Position numbers and translations under genes: made by a program
Notes under the pieces: generated by a model
What the model saw: only the letters and a program-made list of their open reading frames with translations
What the model was told of the DNA's origin: nothing
Database searches by the model: none
Part shown: positions 44,901 to 55,440 of the stretch, in pieces
How positions within the stretch are numbered: the first letter of the stretch is position 1
Layout of the letters: every line of letters begins with the position of its first letter
Source of the DNA: Phoronis australis
Lineage: Eukaryota; Phoronida; Phoronidae
Length of the DNA: 64,000 nt
NCBI GenBank assembly: GCA_002633005.1
Contig: NMRA01000625.1
Coordinates: 62,001-126,000 of the forward strand
Direction of reading: 5' to 3'

Positions 44901-47900
44901 ACAAGCCAACACAGTTAGAAGGGATGACGCATGCAATTACTTTTCTTTTATTCATGAACAATTCGTCATGTTTGGACATTTCTGTGTAAATCATGACTGT
45001 CCCTCTGCATGACAGTGGCAATTTAATGGTATGATGGTAGCAAAGAATAAACATAAAATGAAGGGACATCCAACTGCAGTACATCCAAAGAATGTAATCC
45101 ACGAACTATCGTTATCCACCAACGACTATCACTATCCACCAACGACTATCACTATCCACCAACGACTATCACTATCCACCAACGACTATCACTATCCACC
45201 AACAACTATCACTATCCACCAACGACTATCACTATCCACCAAAGACTATCGTTATCCACCAACAGCTTTCGCTATCCACCAACGACTATCGCTATCCACC
45301 AACGACTATCGCTATCCACCAACGACTATTGCTATCTACCAACGACTATCGTTATTCACCAAGGACTATCGGTAACTACCAACTGTTACCATCCACCAAC
45401 CACTATCGTTATCCACCAGCGACAATCATTGTCCACCAACGACTCTATCGCCATCCAGTGACATTGCCCATTTAGTCATGTAAGTGCATCAGGAAATATC
45501 CGTTGAACGTAGTTTGCAGGAACTGAAACTTTATGCCTTAGTTTGAAGAAATAATGAACTTCCAATTCTTTCCAAGCCCACAAATCACACTTATTTTGAC
45601 TACCGTAACTAATTTGAGACCAATTTCATCACTTAAATAAAAACTGTTATGACACAAAGCATGGGTTTAATGCGGCTTCAAATATCTGGTGATGAATTTT
45701 GTGACATTGTCATTTGTTTAGCAATGTTTGATGAAAGAGATAACTGTACAAAATGTAAACGTTTCACAACTAAGTTTGAAAAAGGGCAAAGTTTAGATTT
45801 AATTGAGATAAAGCATGCCTTTACTTTAACCTTTATGAATATTTTACTTCTCAGAGAAACAGGAGATTGATTTTCTTAAACAAACTCCTTGAGATGAAAG
45901 TTGCATTTGAAGTTCTTGGTCAATATGAGTCTGGCTGTGAAACCAAGAATGATTCTGAGCCTCCACAATAGACCGAAAGAGATGACAAATCAACACATAA
46001 ACTTGACAGCGACAACAAAACGTGTAATCATGTACCCAATTAGGCATTCAAAAGCCCAGTTCACTGTGACATATCGCAAGCTAACATGGCGCAACAAGGG
46101 TCCACTCACACACCACTAAGAGTTGCAAGGTGAAAGTTATAGTTTGGAATGTGGAGTGCGTAGACTCGAGGCTACAATTAACTTTCGCTGTTAAGTTTGA
46201 TCACAGACCAAAATTAATCTTTCACACCAACTGACACTCACCAAAACATCGACAGGTCAATGCTCAGGTATGAAAAAGCCGTCAATTACTGCTTCAAACT
46301 TTATCACATAGTTACACATCCCAAATTTGTAAATTAACAAAAAATAGACCAAGCATCCCATATAACGATGGCAGTAAACATCTCTTCAAAGCTGACAGTC
46401 TTATCTTTATGTATTAATATGGTAAGCATGCTACCGATAAGACAAATTTGTGACATTCCAATAAGGATTTACTCATAATTGACAATGTTTGTCAAGTACA
46501 CATCTGATGATAAATCCATGTAAACACACAAATGACACGAAGTTATTATAAACCACATTTAGTGGGCACAAATCAAAGACATAATCCCACCCAAGGAATG
46601 ATCACATACTGCCTATGTACACTAGGCAGACTCGTGCACAGTCAGGTGCACACAGACAAGCAAATAAGCTGGACTTAGATGGATAATTACCCCAGCACTG
46701 TTTCTTCAGAGGAAATTTGCCCTGTCCCCTCTGCCCCTTAACTGACATGAGCATCCATAGGACAAAGCTTGTCACTAGGGCAAAGTATTGTAGAATCATC
46801 AATAGAAAGTTGCTTTGCACGAGTCATAGGAAAAGACACCATGGAGTGCGTAACTAATTATTATTTAGTATTGTAAATCCCAAGAACTAGCGCTAAACCC
46901 CAGTGTCGCTTGCCGCAGAGGAGTTAGTAGGAAAGGTAATGAGGAAGTTGTGATGGAGTTCCATAGATCCAATAGCTTTCGTAATCAGAAACAGGAGTTC
47001 ATCTAGGATTTTGGAAACGAGGCATACAAAATGGGGTCCCCAATTGACTGGATGAACGACTGGACGAATGAAAGTAGGCACTTCAAGCAGATTAAGACTT
47101 GTGAAACTTCACAGTAAGATCTTTCCAAATAGGAAAATATCTTGACACACAGGCTGGTTCCACTATTAAATTGCAAATTTACCATTATAAAGACAACCTA
47201 AAACCGCTTTGATGATCCGATCATTTATAAAATTATTTGTTCTATTTACAACAACCTCTAGCCTCTACACTGGCATGATGTTTCGCTCGATCATTTCTCT
47301 GATCATCTTCAGAACACGACCCAATGCTCTACTGGTTGGAGCAATGTAATGATAACCAAAAAGTCTGAGGTTCAAACCCCAACATGCACCAGGAAAAATA
47401 CAATCCAAGTTCTTGCAATGAGTGCTTGTTCTTCAAAACCACTCAGCGGAAATGTGGGACCAACAAATAGGCAAGAGGCTGGAGCAGAGAGCAAGAGATT
47501 TTAGACATGATGTTATCATTAATACATAGTATTTACTAACCTATAAATCATATACCTACTAATATTGTGATAACTGAGTCACTAACAACAAAGTCAGACT
47601 AGTCATGCATTAAACAGTCTAGAGCTATTGTTGCCCTATGGCTTTTACTTTTCAACCCTTTAAAGGCCCATTGTATCCTGCACAAATCAGCTAGTTGGTG
47701 ACTCATACCTACAAAACACAGGATTACTATGGCATCACACACTTGTACAAGTGGACAAAACAGGGCATATTTGGACTTACACTTCATTATCAAAGAAAAC
47801 AGAAACTAGCTGTTTTACTGGGCAACTCTTGAATAGACCTCCTCCCTCTCCAGGTAATGACTATAATACACACCAGCACATAACATTTTACATAGTTCAG

Positions 47901-49428
47901 GCACTTGTTCACATTTCTACTTTCCACAGTCGTTTTTACCAAAGAACATCTCTAATTTTCAAATACTGATCAATCAATTAGATCAGAATCGAAATGGTTC
48001 TATGAACACAGCGAACAGGCAGTAATAAAGGATAGCTCAGCCGTACTACATTTGCACCAAAAGATTGATCTCTCGTAAAATGTCACATGGGCAGACTCGT
48101 AAAGGTCAGTTGTCACTAGCATTTCACAAGGTGATGTACCCTTTGAAACAAAATGCCGGAACAAAGCTGAGGAAAAGGCAAATTGCCGAATTCTTTTAAA
48201 TACATAAACAAGTTGCTTTAAATGCAAATTGTCGAACTCTATTAGCAAGAAGCACAAATACAAAAAATGGCTCAGAATAAATAGTTTTGGTTAACTTTCA
48301 ACTAAAACAGATGAACTAGTTTCCCGCAGATCAGAAATCAAAGAAAGAATGAAATGAATAATACATAGGAGTTAAGTGCTTGATACCTTATAAATCACAA
48401 CTTGTAGCAGTTTAGCGCTTTCAAGTTTCAATAACCAGAACGAACCCTTCCCACCATTATTATTTTTACAAACAATAATTGCCAATATTGATCTTTGGTT
48501 TTAGTTTCGAAAATTTCAAGATTATTGTAAATGCAATTGCTCAAAACATTCCCTGATAGTAGTACAGAAACATCAACTGATAAGTTATGTGTTGGACGCT
48601 ACTCATCTTTTATGAAAAAAAGAAAAAAATTAATTTCGCTTGTCAGCCGTAAAGTTGCGAGACTGAGCCGGTAATGAAATAATCATCTCATTCGCTTCAG
48701 TGTACGAAGCCAACACATAAATTTACCCACGTTTGTTAGGGCATCAAAGGTGTAAAGTAAACCTGCAATGTATACATTAAGTAAACTGTCAAGTCCACTT
48801 AAAGCAGAAAGTAAACCAAGAAAATAGTTGTGGACAGGATATGCTTCATAGTACACAAACTGTGCTGTGACACATCGAATCCTCATTCGAGTTGAGAATG
48901 TGCATTCTTTTTACTCAGACACAAGGTAAATATTTAACTGGACCCAATACTAAACGCTGTCCTTTTTACACTACCGTATCCTTAAACACTCAAATCACAC
49001 CTCAGGCTCAGCTCTAAACAGTTAGGTTCGCATGACAATACCTATCACCAGTGAGAATCAAATAAATTAATAAACATTACGAAAATAGATTCTCAAACTG
49101 AGAAGTGACAATAACTACAACCGGACACAAAGTACATTCCACAAGATTTAGAAATGTTCATAAGCTCCACAATGCAAATATTAAGCTCCCAACTCATTTA
49201 GCTCCTAAATCATTTAGCTCCCAACTCATTTAGCTCCTAAATCATTTACCTACCAACACATTTAGCTCCCAACGGCAATGAAACGGAGCACAAAACCCAA
49301 GGTTTGTTGGCAAACTCAACCTACCGTAGTAATCCTTGGGGTAGGCGGCCGACCGAGGTGAAATCACCCCAAGATCGACACTTCCTAAATTGACCATCAT
49401 AGATGAATGGTGTCCTTGTGGCAAATGA
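38403..49428 (-). CDS. ajuba: Ajuba/LIMD1/WTIP-family LIM protein, 5' incomplete
   Basis: Minus-strand exons 49428-49325, 44630-44529, 44020-43953, 43514-43452, 41922-41792, 40604-40553, 39702-39634 and 38978-38403, all phase-consistent. They encode [12 protein letters not shown], then three LIM domains with all zinc ligands: LIM1 CYHC...HSTC...CCSC...CEED, LIM2 CAVC...HPGC...CVAD, LIM3 CAAC...HVDC...CHGC. Phrases such as [16 protein letters not shown] and HLLCHGCH are diagnostic for the Ajuba family, scaffolds at adherens junctions, in the nucleus and in Hippo signalling. Unusually, LIM3 is followed by 160 residues rich in Pro-runs ([18 protein letters not shown]) ending ITDL, a likely PDZ ligand. 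The large pre-LIM exon is not in the window or not recognised. Confidence 0.92.
39634..39702 (-). CDS. ajuba: Ajuba-like gene, LIM3 middle exon
   Basis: 23 codons, [19 protein letters not shown] then YHCE, between acceptor atcatttcag and donor gtaagc, in phase 0 at both ends. Confidence 0.92.
40553..40604 (-). CDS. ajuba: Ajuba-like gene, LIM3 first exon
   Basis: Completes a Lys codon and encodes [17 protein letters not shown], the start of LIM3. Acceptor ctgttacag and donor gtaagc. Confidence 0.9.
40690..41070 (+). repeat. Dispersed repeat interrupted by a 161-bp insertion
   Basis: Homologous to 35735-35990. The match breaks at 40804 and resumes at 40974. It lies in an intron of the Ajuba-like gene. 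Confidence 0.65.
40805..40965 (+). mobile_element. 161-bp insertion with 8-bp target duplication
   Basis: The octamer attttgag stands at 40797-40804 and again at 40966-40973. The uninterrupted copy at 35.9 kb has one. The insert starts tctgtagcacacagttgac and contains gcgcatcgctcgaaacgtgg. It has no ORF, so it is a short non-autonomous element. Confidence 0.7.
41792..41922 (-). CDS. ajuba: Ajuba-like gene, main LIM2 exon
   Basis: Acceptor ctgccttacag and donor gtaagt. It encodes [19 protein letters not shown], then [20 protein letters not shown] and ADYHK, very close to the vertebrate family consensus. Confidence 0.94.
42210..42468 (+). repeat. Dispersed repeat family, copy 1 (intron of the Ajuba-like gene)
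   Basis: Starts aaatggccactagatggcgc. It shares with 42610-42900 a middle part (aaaatctgtcaaggaactt) and the end (catataaattcactt, aataaagatcctac). Same orientation as copy 2. Confidence 0.7.
42610..42900 (+). repeat. Dispersed repeat family, copy 2
   Basis: Starts aaatggccactaggtggcac and includes aaaatctattgaggactt and catataaatacacttgc. It lies about 140 bp from copy 1 in direct orientation. Confidence 0.7.
43452..43514 (-). CDS. ajuba: Ajuba-like gene, LIM1/LIM2 linker exon
   Basis: 63 nt, phase 0 at both ends. [20 protein letters not shown] is typical of the family between LIM1 and LIM2. Acceptor cgtttcag and donor gtgagt. Confidence 0.92.
43953..44020 (-). CDS. ajuba: Ajuba-like gene, LIM1 second exon
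   Basis: Encodes [20 protein letters not shown] then YL after a split Gly codon. Acceptor ctatttcag and donor gtaagc. Confidence 0.92.
44207..44277 (+). repeat. tRNA-like head of a SINE
   Basis: A-box-like tgctcagtggactaga and B-box-like gttcgagaccc at tRNA spacing. A 7-bp acceptor stem (tcctgat / gtcgggg, with wobbles) and a 5-bp anticodon stem (tctgc / gcagg) can form. The T stem is broken and position 33 is C, so this is a tRNA-derived SINE head and not a tRNA gene. Confidence 0.55.
44529..44630 (-). CDS. ajuba: Ajuba-like gene, LIM1 first exon
   Basis: Encodes [20 protein letters not shown] then [13 protein letters not shown]. Acceptor gtctgttacag; donor gtaagt after TGTG. Confidence 0.92.
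45105..45440 (+). repeat. 20-bp minisatellite, about 16 copies
   Basis: Unit tatcactatccaccaacgac, with C/T and A/G variants increasing to the right. Because 20 is not a multiple of 3, all three frames are sampled, and the array happens to stay open for 114 codons on the plus strand. Not a gene. Confidence 0.9.
47270..47325 (-). repeat. Penelope-like 3' motif
   Basis: The minus strand reads ctgaagatgatcagagaaat then gatcgagcgaaacatcatg. The pattern GAAGATGATC...GATCGAAACxTC is typical near the 3' end of Penelope-like elements. Only the motif is visible here. Confidence 0.4.
47325..47388 (+). repeat. tRNA-like SINE head
   Basis: A-box-like tgctctactggttggag and B-box-like gaggttcaaaccccaa, 30 bp apart. 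It stands directly next to the Penelope-like motif. Folding is poor. Confidence 0.4.
49181..49274 (+). repeat. 16-bp tandem repeat, about six copies
   Basis: Alternating units catttagctcccaact and catttagctcctaaat. It borders the pre-LIM exon of the Ajuba-like gene (about 50 bp away, in the intron). Confidence 0.85.
49325..49428 (-). CDS. ajuba: Ajuba-like gene, end of the pre-LIM region
   Basis: Acceptor catttgtcag and donor gtaggt. 34 codons ending [12 protein letters not shown], and the single base left over completes Gly with the LIM1 exon. The D-Y-[FY]-G before the first LIM Cys is a family feature. Confidence 0.75.
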
Positions 49429-50514
49429 CTGACAAATGCCATCCAACACATGAAATCCTCAACAGCTCAGAGCAGTGTGACTAATGACCCAAGCATGGCC
49501 CAGCCACTCAATACCTACTAAGCAGCAATGTTCAGGCTTCCAAACAACAGGTGGTCTAAGGTATGCAGCTCATTATTATTGGCTGAACAATGGCTTGTCA
49601 GCACAACTGTTCCAGAATTTGGTGTTATGCAATGCTAGTGATTTATAGCCACTGTTCAGAGGCTGGTGGTGTGTGTTGACCTGGCTGCAGGATTTCATTG
49701 TACAAGGTGTTGCTGTTCTATTAGCAATAGTGTTGAGTATGTCTAGTGACTTACAAAATAATAAACATTCCCTACCACGGAACAGTGAATTGAATCCTTT
49801 TGAAAGCATACCAATTCAATTCACATATCCACCTTCACATTACATAAGATGTCAAAATGTACCAAAAACCTGTTTCGAATTTTATTTCAAATCGGCATAC
49901 AAGTATGCGCAATAGATTGAGTAAAATTTGACCCGTTTTAAATTTTAGAGCCTACCAAAATGGGACATTCAAAGGTAACTGCTTGGCAGAGGTAACCAAA
50001 ATATTTCCCTCTGTTTGCATGTTCCAGTATTGTTAAGAGGTTTTCATTTGAATGGACATAGGAAAACACGCATTAAAACATGTTTTATTGGCAGCGGCAA
50101 AATATGAACTGATATGTTTGCTCAACAATGCTAAAGGCAGTTGCGGAGTCTTGATTCAAGTTTGGACTTCACCATGCATTACAGTTTGCACAGACTGAAC
50201 ACAGGCAACTCAATAGTTTTAATCCTATTGAATCAGGACCATAAATCCAAAAGAGAAGTACATGCCCTTTTCACTAAAGGATTATGTATAGCTGCAAAGG
50301 AAAACGGTGCAACATTCATATAACTTTTGTGAATAAATGAACTACAGCACATTAATCTTTATTTAATGTTCTCTTCAGCAGATGTTATAAGAATCCTGAA
50401 ACATGTCTGGAGCGCTGTCCATGGTACAAGTTACCGTAGATCATGAGGTGCAAAGAGTTGTTGCTGGATTTAGAGGTAGCAAGGATGCTATTAGTACTGG
50501 GCAACTTGTCATAC

Positions 50515-50579
50515 CTGTGATGACTTGCCTCACCATACTGGGGTAGGGCAACTAGCCGTGGCAGTGTGGACACACACAC
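50515..50579 (-). CDS. Possible further pre-LIM exon of the Ajuba-like gene
   Basis: Acceptor ctgtctgcag and donor gtatga. It encodes VCVSTLPRLVALPQYGEASH and H, and ends with two bases left over, as the exon at 49428 requires. No family motif, and the exact acceptor is uncertain. Several other AGs are possible, and an alternative donor 3' of it does not fit the phase. Confidence 0.3.
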
Positions 50580-50899
50580 CTGCAGACAGGCTGGAAGTAC
50601 CAGCAGCACACCTGCGTAGTTAAATACAAACGAGGGCATTCATTTGTGCTGCCATGTTTATATTTTGGTCATCATTTTATCAACTTAAAACATCTGCTTC
50701 CTGCACGATACATCAGCAAAACATAGGAATAAACAGAAACATGACAAGAAAAATGCATTAAACCTAACTTTTCTCATTAACCAGTTATTTTCTAAATGCC
50801 AGTATGGGAAGACGGAGAATTCAAATGTTGTGTTCCAGAGCAACAATTTACATTGGTTCCTATGCTGCAGGGTGTGTAGTGGAGACTCTCAGTTGATAA

Positions 50900-51045
50900 A
50901 GGGCAAGTTGCTCCAGGGCAAGTTGCCCCTTGACAAGTTGCTCCAGGGCAAGTTGCCCCTTGACAAGTTTCTCCAGGACAAGTTGTTCCAGGGCAAACTG
51001 CCCCTTGACAAGTTGCTCCAGGGCAGGTTTCTCCACGCAAGGTTG
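50900..51045 (+). repeat. 30-bp minisatellite
   Basis: Unit made of two related 15-mers (caagttgctccaggg and caagttgccccttga). Multiples of 3 keep both strands open: 10-residue LLQGKLPLDK-type repeats on plus and 5-residue GATCP/Q repeats on minus. No start, splice or family support for coding. Confidence 0.85.
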
Positions 51046-51069
51046 TCCTACAGCAACTCATGGACATGA

Positions 51070-54000
51070 CTTGTAACTGTTAAATATTCTTAGAGAAGTG
51101 GTCAATAAACATTCTGTGTTAAGAGGACACTTGCAATTAAAAAACGTTTGACTTACTGTTATGCCATGTAAGGACCCACTGATCTTGATAATTCCTAAGT
51201 TAACAAATTGCAAGCTTTACTGCAACATCATGCCTTTTAAAATTGGGGTTAGTACTGTCAACTGTATATAACCTGATTCCAGCATCATAAATCAGTCATT
51301 GCGCACTACTAAACTAGGCTATCAAACTTGCAGGGAAAAACCTACAAAGACCATTTAACAGAAAAACTTGCAATATTGAATGGCTCATAACCCCAGACTC
51401 TCCACATGGGTCACATCTAAGGTTGAGTAACTTCAAGGGTTCCATATTACTTCAAAGAGACCTGCTTAATCCCCACTCCTTCATTGTCCAGCCAAGCATG
51501 TACCCCTAAGTGACCACAGACAAACAGAGTTACAGCATAGAATACTGAATCAACAGCCCTAGGCTTCAATACTCCAGTGAATATGCACAGTTATGATGAC
51601 TAGTTGTACTGCACAAATGACAGAAGGAATTTGATCAACAAGTATAAAATATTTATTGTACTGTTTCAGGTTCTTAAAGCAATGCATTACAGAAAGTTCT
51701 AATTCCATGACGATTAGGAAATGCTCAAAAATCTGTGTTCATATTGTGGAGGTTTGTATGCAAAACTTGACAATCAACAAACTGAGCACGTGCCAAATTT
51801 TCTTGATGAAAAATTACCCAAGACTTTGAACTTGCTCAGTTTTTCAAACTGGATGCAGACGAGTCAAAAAAGGTGCAGCAAAATCCAAACTGGTTATGTC
51901 AAAATGGGTTGTGGAGAACTAAATATCTTTCACACCAACCTTGACGAATGGATGTTTTGGAGTGTCCGCAATGTAAAAGGTTAGCTTTGGCCTTGGATCG
52001 GAGTTAAAATCATCAAACAAGTCCATAGTAAACAGTTGGATTTAACGGACTGAATATCAATGAGGTGAGAAAGATTAACTTTGGTGCTGCTGTCAATAAC
52101 GATGTATGTTGTTTGTGTTTAATATTTTTTCATAGGTGTTGAAAGGTTTTCTTTGCAACATGGCATGACAACCGTCCATACTAAAAAAATTTTGTCATTC
52201 GTTTCAGCTTCGGCTCATGGAGTCAATGAAGAGGACTACTGAAATGATTTCACCAGCAATAGATTAAAATGATTTCAGATGTTTTCTTCAAGTTGTGGTC
52301 ACAATGAGTTTTTAGTCAATATTGAAAATCAACAGTCACATCTTTGTACATTTTGTGAAAACGAACCACAAAATATGACCCAACTTCTCTGAGACTGCAG
52401 AGTGACGAAAATGGTTATTTTCAAAAACATGAAATTTGCTTAATCTTTTGTCAGATTTTTTGAGTAAATTACACTGTTACAAATCAGACATAATTAAATA
52501 AATAAATTGGAAAATAACCTATTTACTGCTGGAGACTCAAAAATATCACTAATTCAATTGTTTTTCTTAAGCAGGAGATAAGACAGTATTTTCAAATGGA
52601 AAATGTCCTTATTTTAGAAACTGTGATTATGAAAAATTTAATAGAATATGATCCTCTTAGGCTACTTTGTTTATTAAATATTAGGTAGTTTTAAATTTTA
52701 TGTTTTGTCCCAAAATGTATGCGTGTGTGTGTGTGTGCGTGTGTGTGTGTGTGTGTGTGCACGNGTGTGTGTGTGTGCACGCGTACTGTCAAACAGTTAT
52801 GCTTTACTTCACATGAATTTGTTTTCCGATATGCAACATTGGTTGAATACACGACACCTGTCGCTATTAACAATCTTTATTCTGTTCCGTTGGAAACTCA
52901 ACAGAACATTGGTAAAGCAAATTACCAAGAGACATGATTAAAAGACACACACTATGTCAAAACATACTTGTTTCATTCTCAAGTGTTTGTATGCATTATT
53001 ACTGGCAATAAAAATAATCTGGATATTACTAAAAAAATGATTGGCAACATGACACACTCATAAATATAATATGCATCTTCTTCAACAAAATTGCATCAAA
53101 TGAAGCAAAAAATGACACCTGAAGTAGAACACTGCTGGAATGCATGTACAAACATTTAGATTAAAGAATCACGCCTGGGAAGTGCTCTATTGTGTCATAT
53201 CTTTGTACCAAAGTACCAAATTTTTCGAACTGACATTCCCCTAAAACACATATGAGTGGATCTCAATGGGACACAACCTACAGCATCCTTCAATCCATAC
53301 AATTGCATTCTCATCATGCAGACATGGTTTTCACTTCTTAAAGCTTGGGAGAAAGAAAGCTCTGAGTTTTATGGACCAAATAGACACTTGTTTTTAACAC
53401 TTTTACCAAAGAAACAATAAGAAATTAGCCCACTGAACCAGTGCTAGGGACAGTCTGGTTCAAAGATTTGTGGAGTGTTGGGGAACTAAGGGGATTATCT
53501 CAGGCATACTCACTTATTGGGGCACTGACAGTTTTGACATTGTTCACTAGTATAGGTATGTTGCCTATTGTAACTACAGGTGAACACCTGGTCTGGGGGT
53601 CTAATTAGTGCACACACCTCAGCAGGGGTATTAGCTCAGGTAACAGTGAAGCTGGGGTTGACATCAATAGACATTTTCTAGCAGACATGATGAAATAGGC
53701 ATTGTCACATGACCATAGGGTATTTGGTGGAAGAGCCTTCCATCAGTAGCAGCAGCAAAGGACCACTGACGGAACCACCCTGTGCCCTCCCTCGACACAC
53801 ACCTGAGGTAACCTGCTCAAGGAACACATATGGACAGATAAGGCCTACTTCAGCACAAACAATGTTGTTTTCAGGAATCTGAAGAATCATCGACGGACGA
53901 CCCGGGGAGTGAAAAATTGGCGGTCACAGTTTCAGAGGACACCTCAGCACAACATGTCTATTCACAACCCATTCATTTCAAATCATAGAGGCCAGATAGA

Positions 54001-54539
54001 CCAGACAATGACAGAGGAGAGTATTTATTACTGGGGCACCAGTTGTGACACGTGTCATGCACCATGTCACGACGACAGTTGTCGCAGCATACGCCAGACA
54101 TTCCCCAGTTTGCACTGCACATGGTCATAAGTAATCAGTCACTGCTCCGGCAGCTGTACATATCATCTGCAAAGAGATGTGCAAGAGACAGGGCAACACA
54201 CCAAACAACAGTGGTTACCACTATGTCCCGTTCACATGATAACATTGATCCGGAACAAGATTTTTTGGTGCAGTTGTTCAACTCAATTAATTAAGGCATC
54301 TACGCAAATCCCCAGCTGAATGAAAATGTAGTAATGACTGTGATGATGAATCAGTGCTGTAGTGGCACTAAGCAGCATGTCGTCACTACACAGCAGTTGA
54401 CTGACTACCAATAACTGATTCACTTTCTCAACAACTTTTCCGACATGCCCGTTTTCATGGTATCTGAACCTGTTTGTTCCAACTCAAAGACATTATCCAA
54501 ACATAATCAATAAGAATTTAGTCACATTTTTTATCATTA
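51070..54539. other. Long stretch without a recognised gene
   Basis: Contains a (TG)n microsatellite and scattered short open frames. The plus frame at 54052-54294 (80 codons) and the minus frame at 53705-53890 look no better than chance. Pre-LIM exons of the Ajuba-like gene might hide here, but none could be supported. Confidence 0.4.
52719..52783 (+). repeat. (TG)n microsatellite with one ambiguous base
   Basis: Alternating TG with a few CG steps; N at 52764. The ambiguity suggests a length or base polymorphism. Confidence 0.9.
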
Positions 54540-55124
54540 CTTGGCGGAATTTTTCCGCCAAGTATTCCGCCAAGTATGTTGCTCTGACAGCAATGGCGGA
54601 CGTGGCGGCCATTTTGTATCCGATTTCACAGTCAAATACTCGTAGAAGCCGCATTTTTCGACCTACATGGCTGAAAATCGGTACGAATATACTAGAACGT
54701 ATGTGCTACAATTGTGCAGCAAATCGTTAACTTCCGGCTAAAGATGGCGGAAATATTGGACGTGGCGCATGCGCACCCCGAAATATGGCTAAAAACGTTT
54801 TTTCCTGTAGAGGGCGCAATTGCAAACCAATCACTTTCAAACTGGTCACGTGTTTGTTGAGTTTAATAAGCTTTTATAAAAAATTATTGAACCGGAAGTC
54901 ACCTTCAAGATGGCGGCTGTGGGGCATGTTCACACGATTTCAATCGCTCTCGTGTCGCATTTTTTATGGGATGAGCAAATGACGTGAATTTTTGCATGTG
55001 GATTCCTTGAAGTATGGCCTTTCAAAAAGTCTGCGAGAGCGTATTTCTCAGACTTACCGTTTTCGAGTTATTTGACTTTGAATTTCAAAAAAAACGGCAA
55101 ATTTTCAATTTTCTCGAAAATTTT
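54540..55124 (+). repeat. Dispersed repeat starting with a perfect hairpin
   Basis: Begins with cttggcggaa ttt ttccgccaag at 54540-54562, then a third copy of the arm (tattccgccaagt). GC-rich phrases atggcggacgtggcggccat and agatggcggaaatattggac recur. It runs into the N gap. No ORF. Confidence 0.5.
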
Positions 55125-55253
55125 NNNNNNNNNNNNNNNNNNNNNNNNNNNNNNNNNNNNNNNNNNNNNNNNNNNNNNNNNNNNNNNNNNNNNNNNNNNN
55201 NNNNNNNNNNNNNNNNNNNNNNNNNNNNNNNNNNNNNNNNNNNNNNNNNNNNN
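55125..55253. other. Assembly gap (129 N)
   Basis: Run of N. Any coding frame crossing it is an artefact. The gap lies between a dispersed repeat and a tandem array, a usual cause of failed assembly. Confidence 0.99.
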
Positions 55254-55324
55254 ATGTTGCATTGTGGTACTTATTTTTACTGTCTTGTAACAATGATAGT
55301 GAAGTGCTCAGAGATAGAAAATAA

Positions 55325-55440
55325 TGTTTAAGTATTGCTGTTTAAGTATTGCTGTTTAAGTATTGCTGTTTAAGTATTGCTGTTTAAGTATTGCTGTTTA
55401 AGTATTGCTGTTTAAGTATTGCTGTTTAAGTATTGCTGTT
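55325..55440 (+). repeat. 14-bp tandem repeat, 8 identical copies
   Basis: Unit tgtttaagtattgc repeated eight times without change, plus four bases. It starts 70 bp after the N gap. Confidence 0.95.

Noticed and set aside
54052-54294. 80-codon plus frame as a small gene
   Set aside because: No upstream support, and overlapping frames are equally long. I saw no motif.
55014-55331. Frames crossing the N run
   Set aside because: They consist largely of unknown bases and have no meaning.
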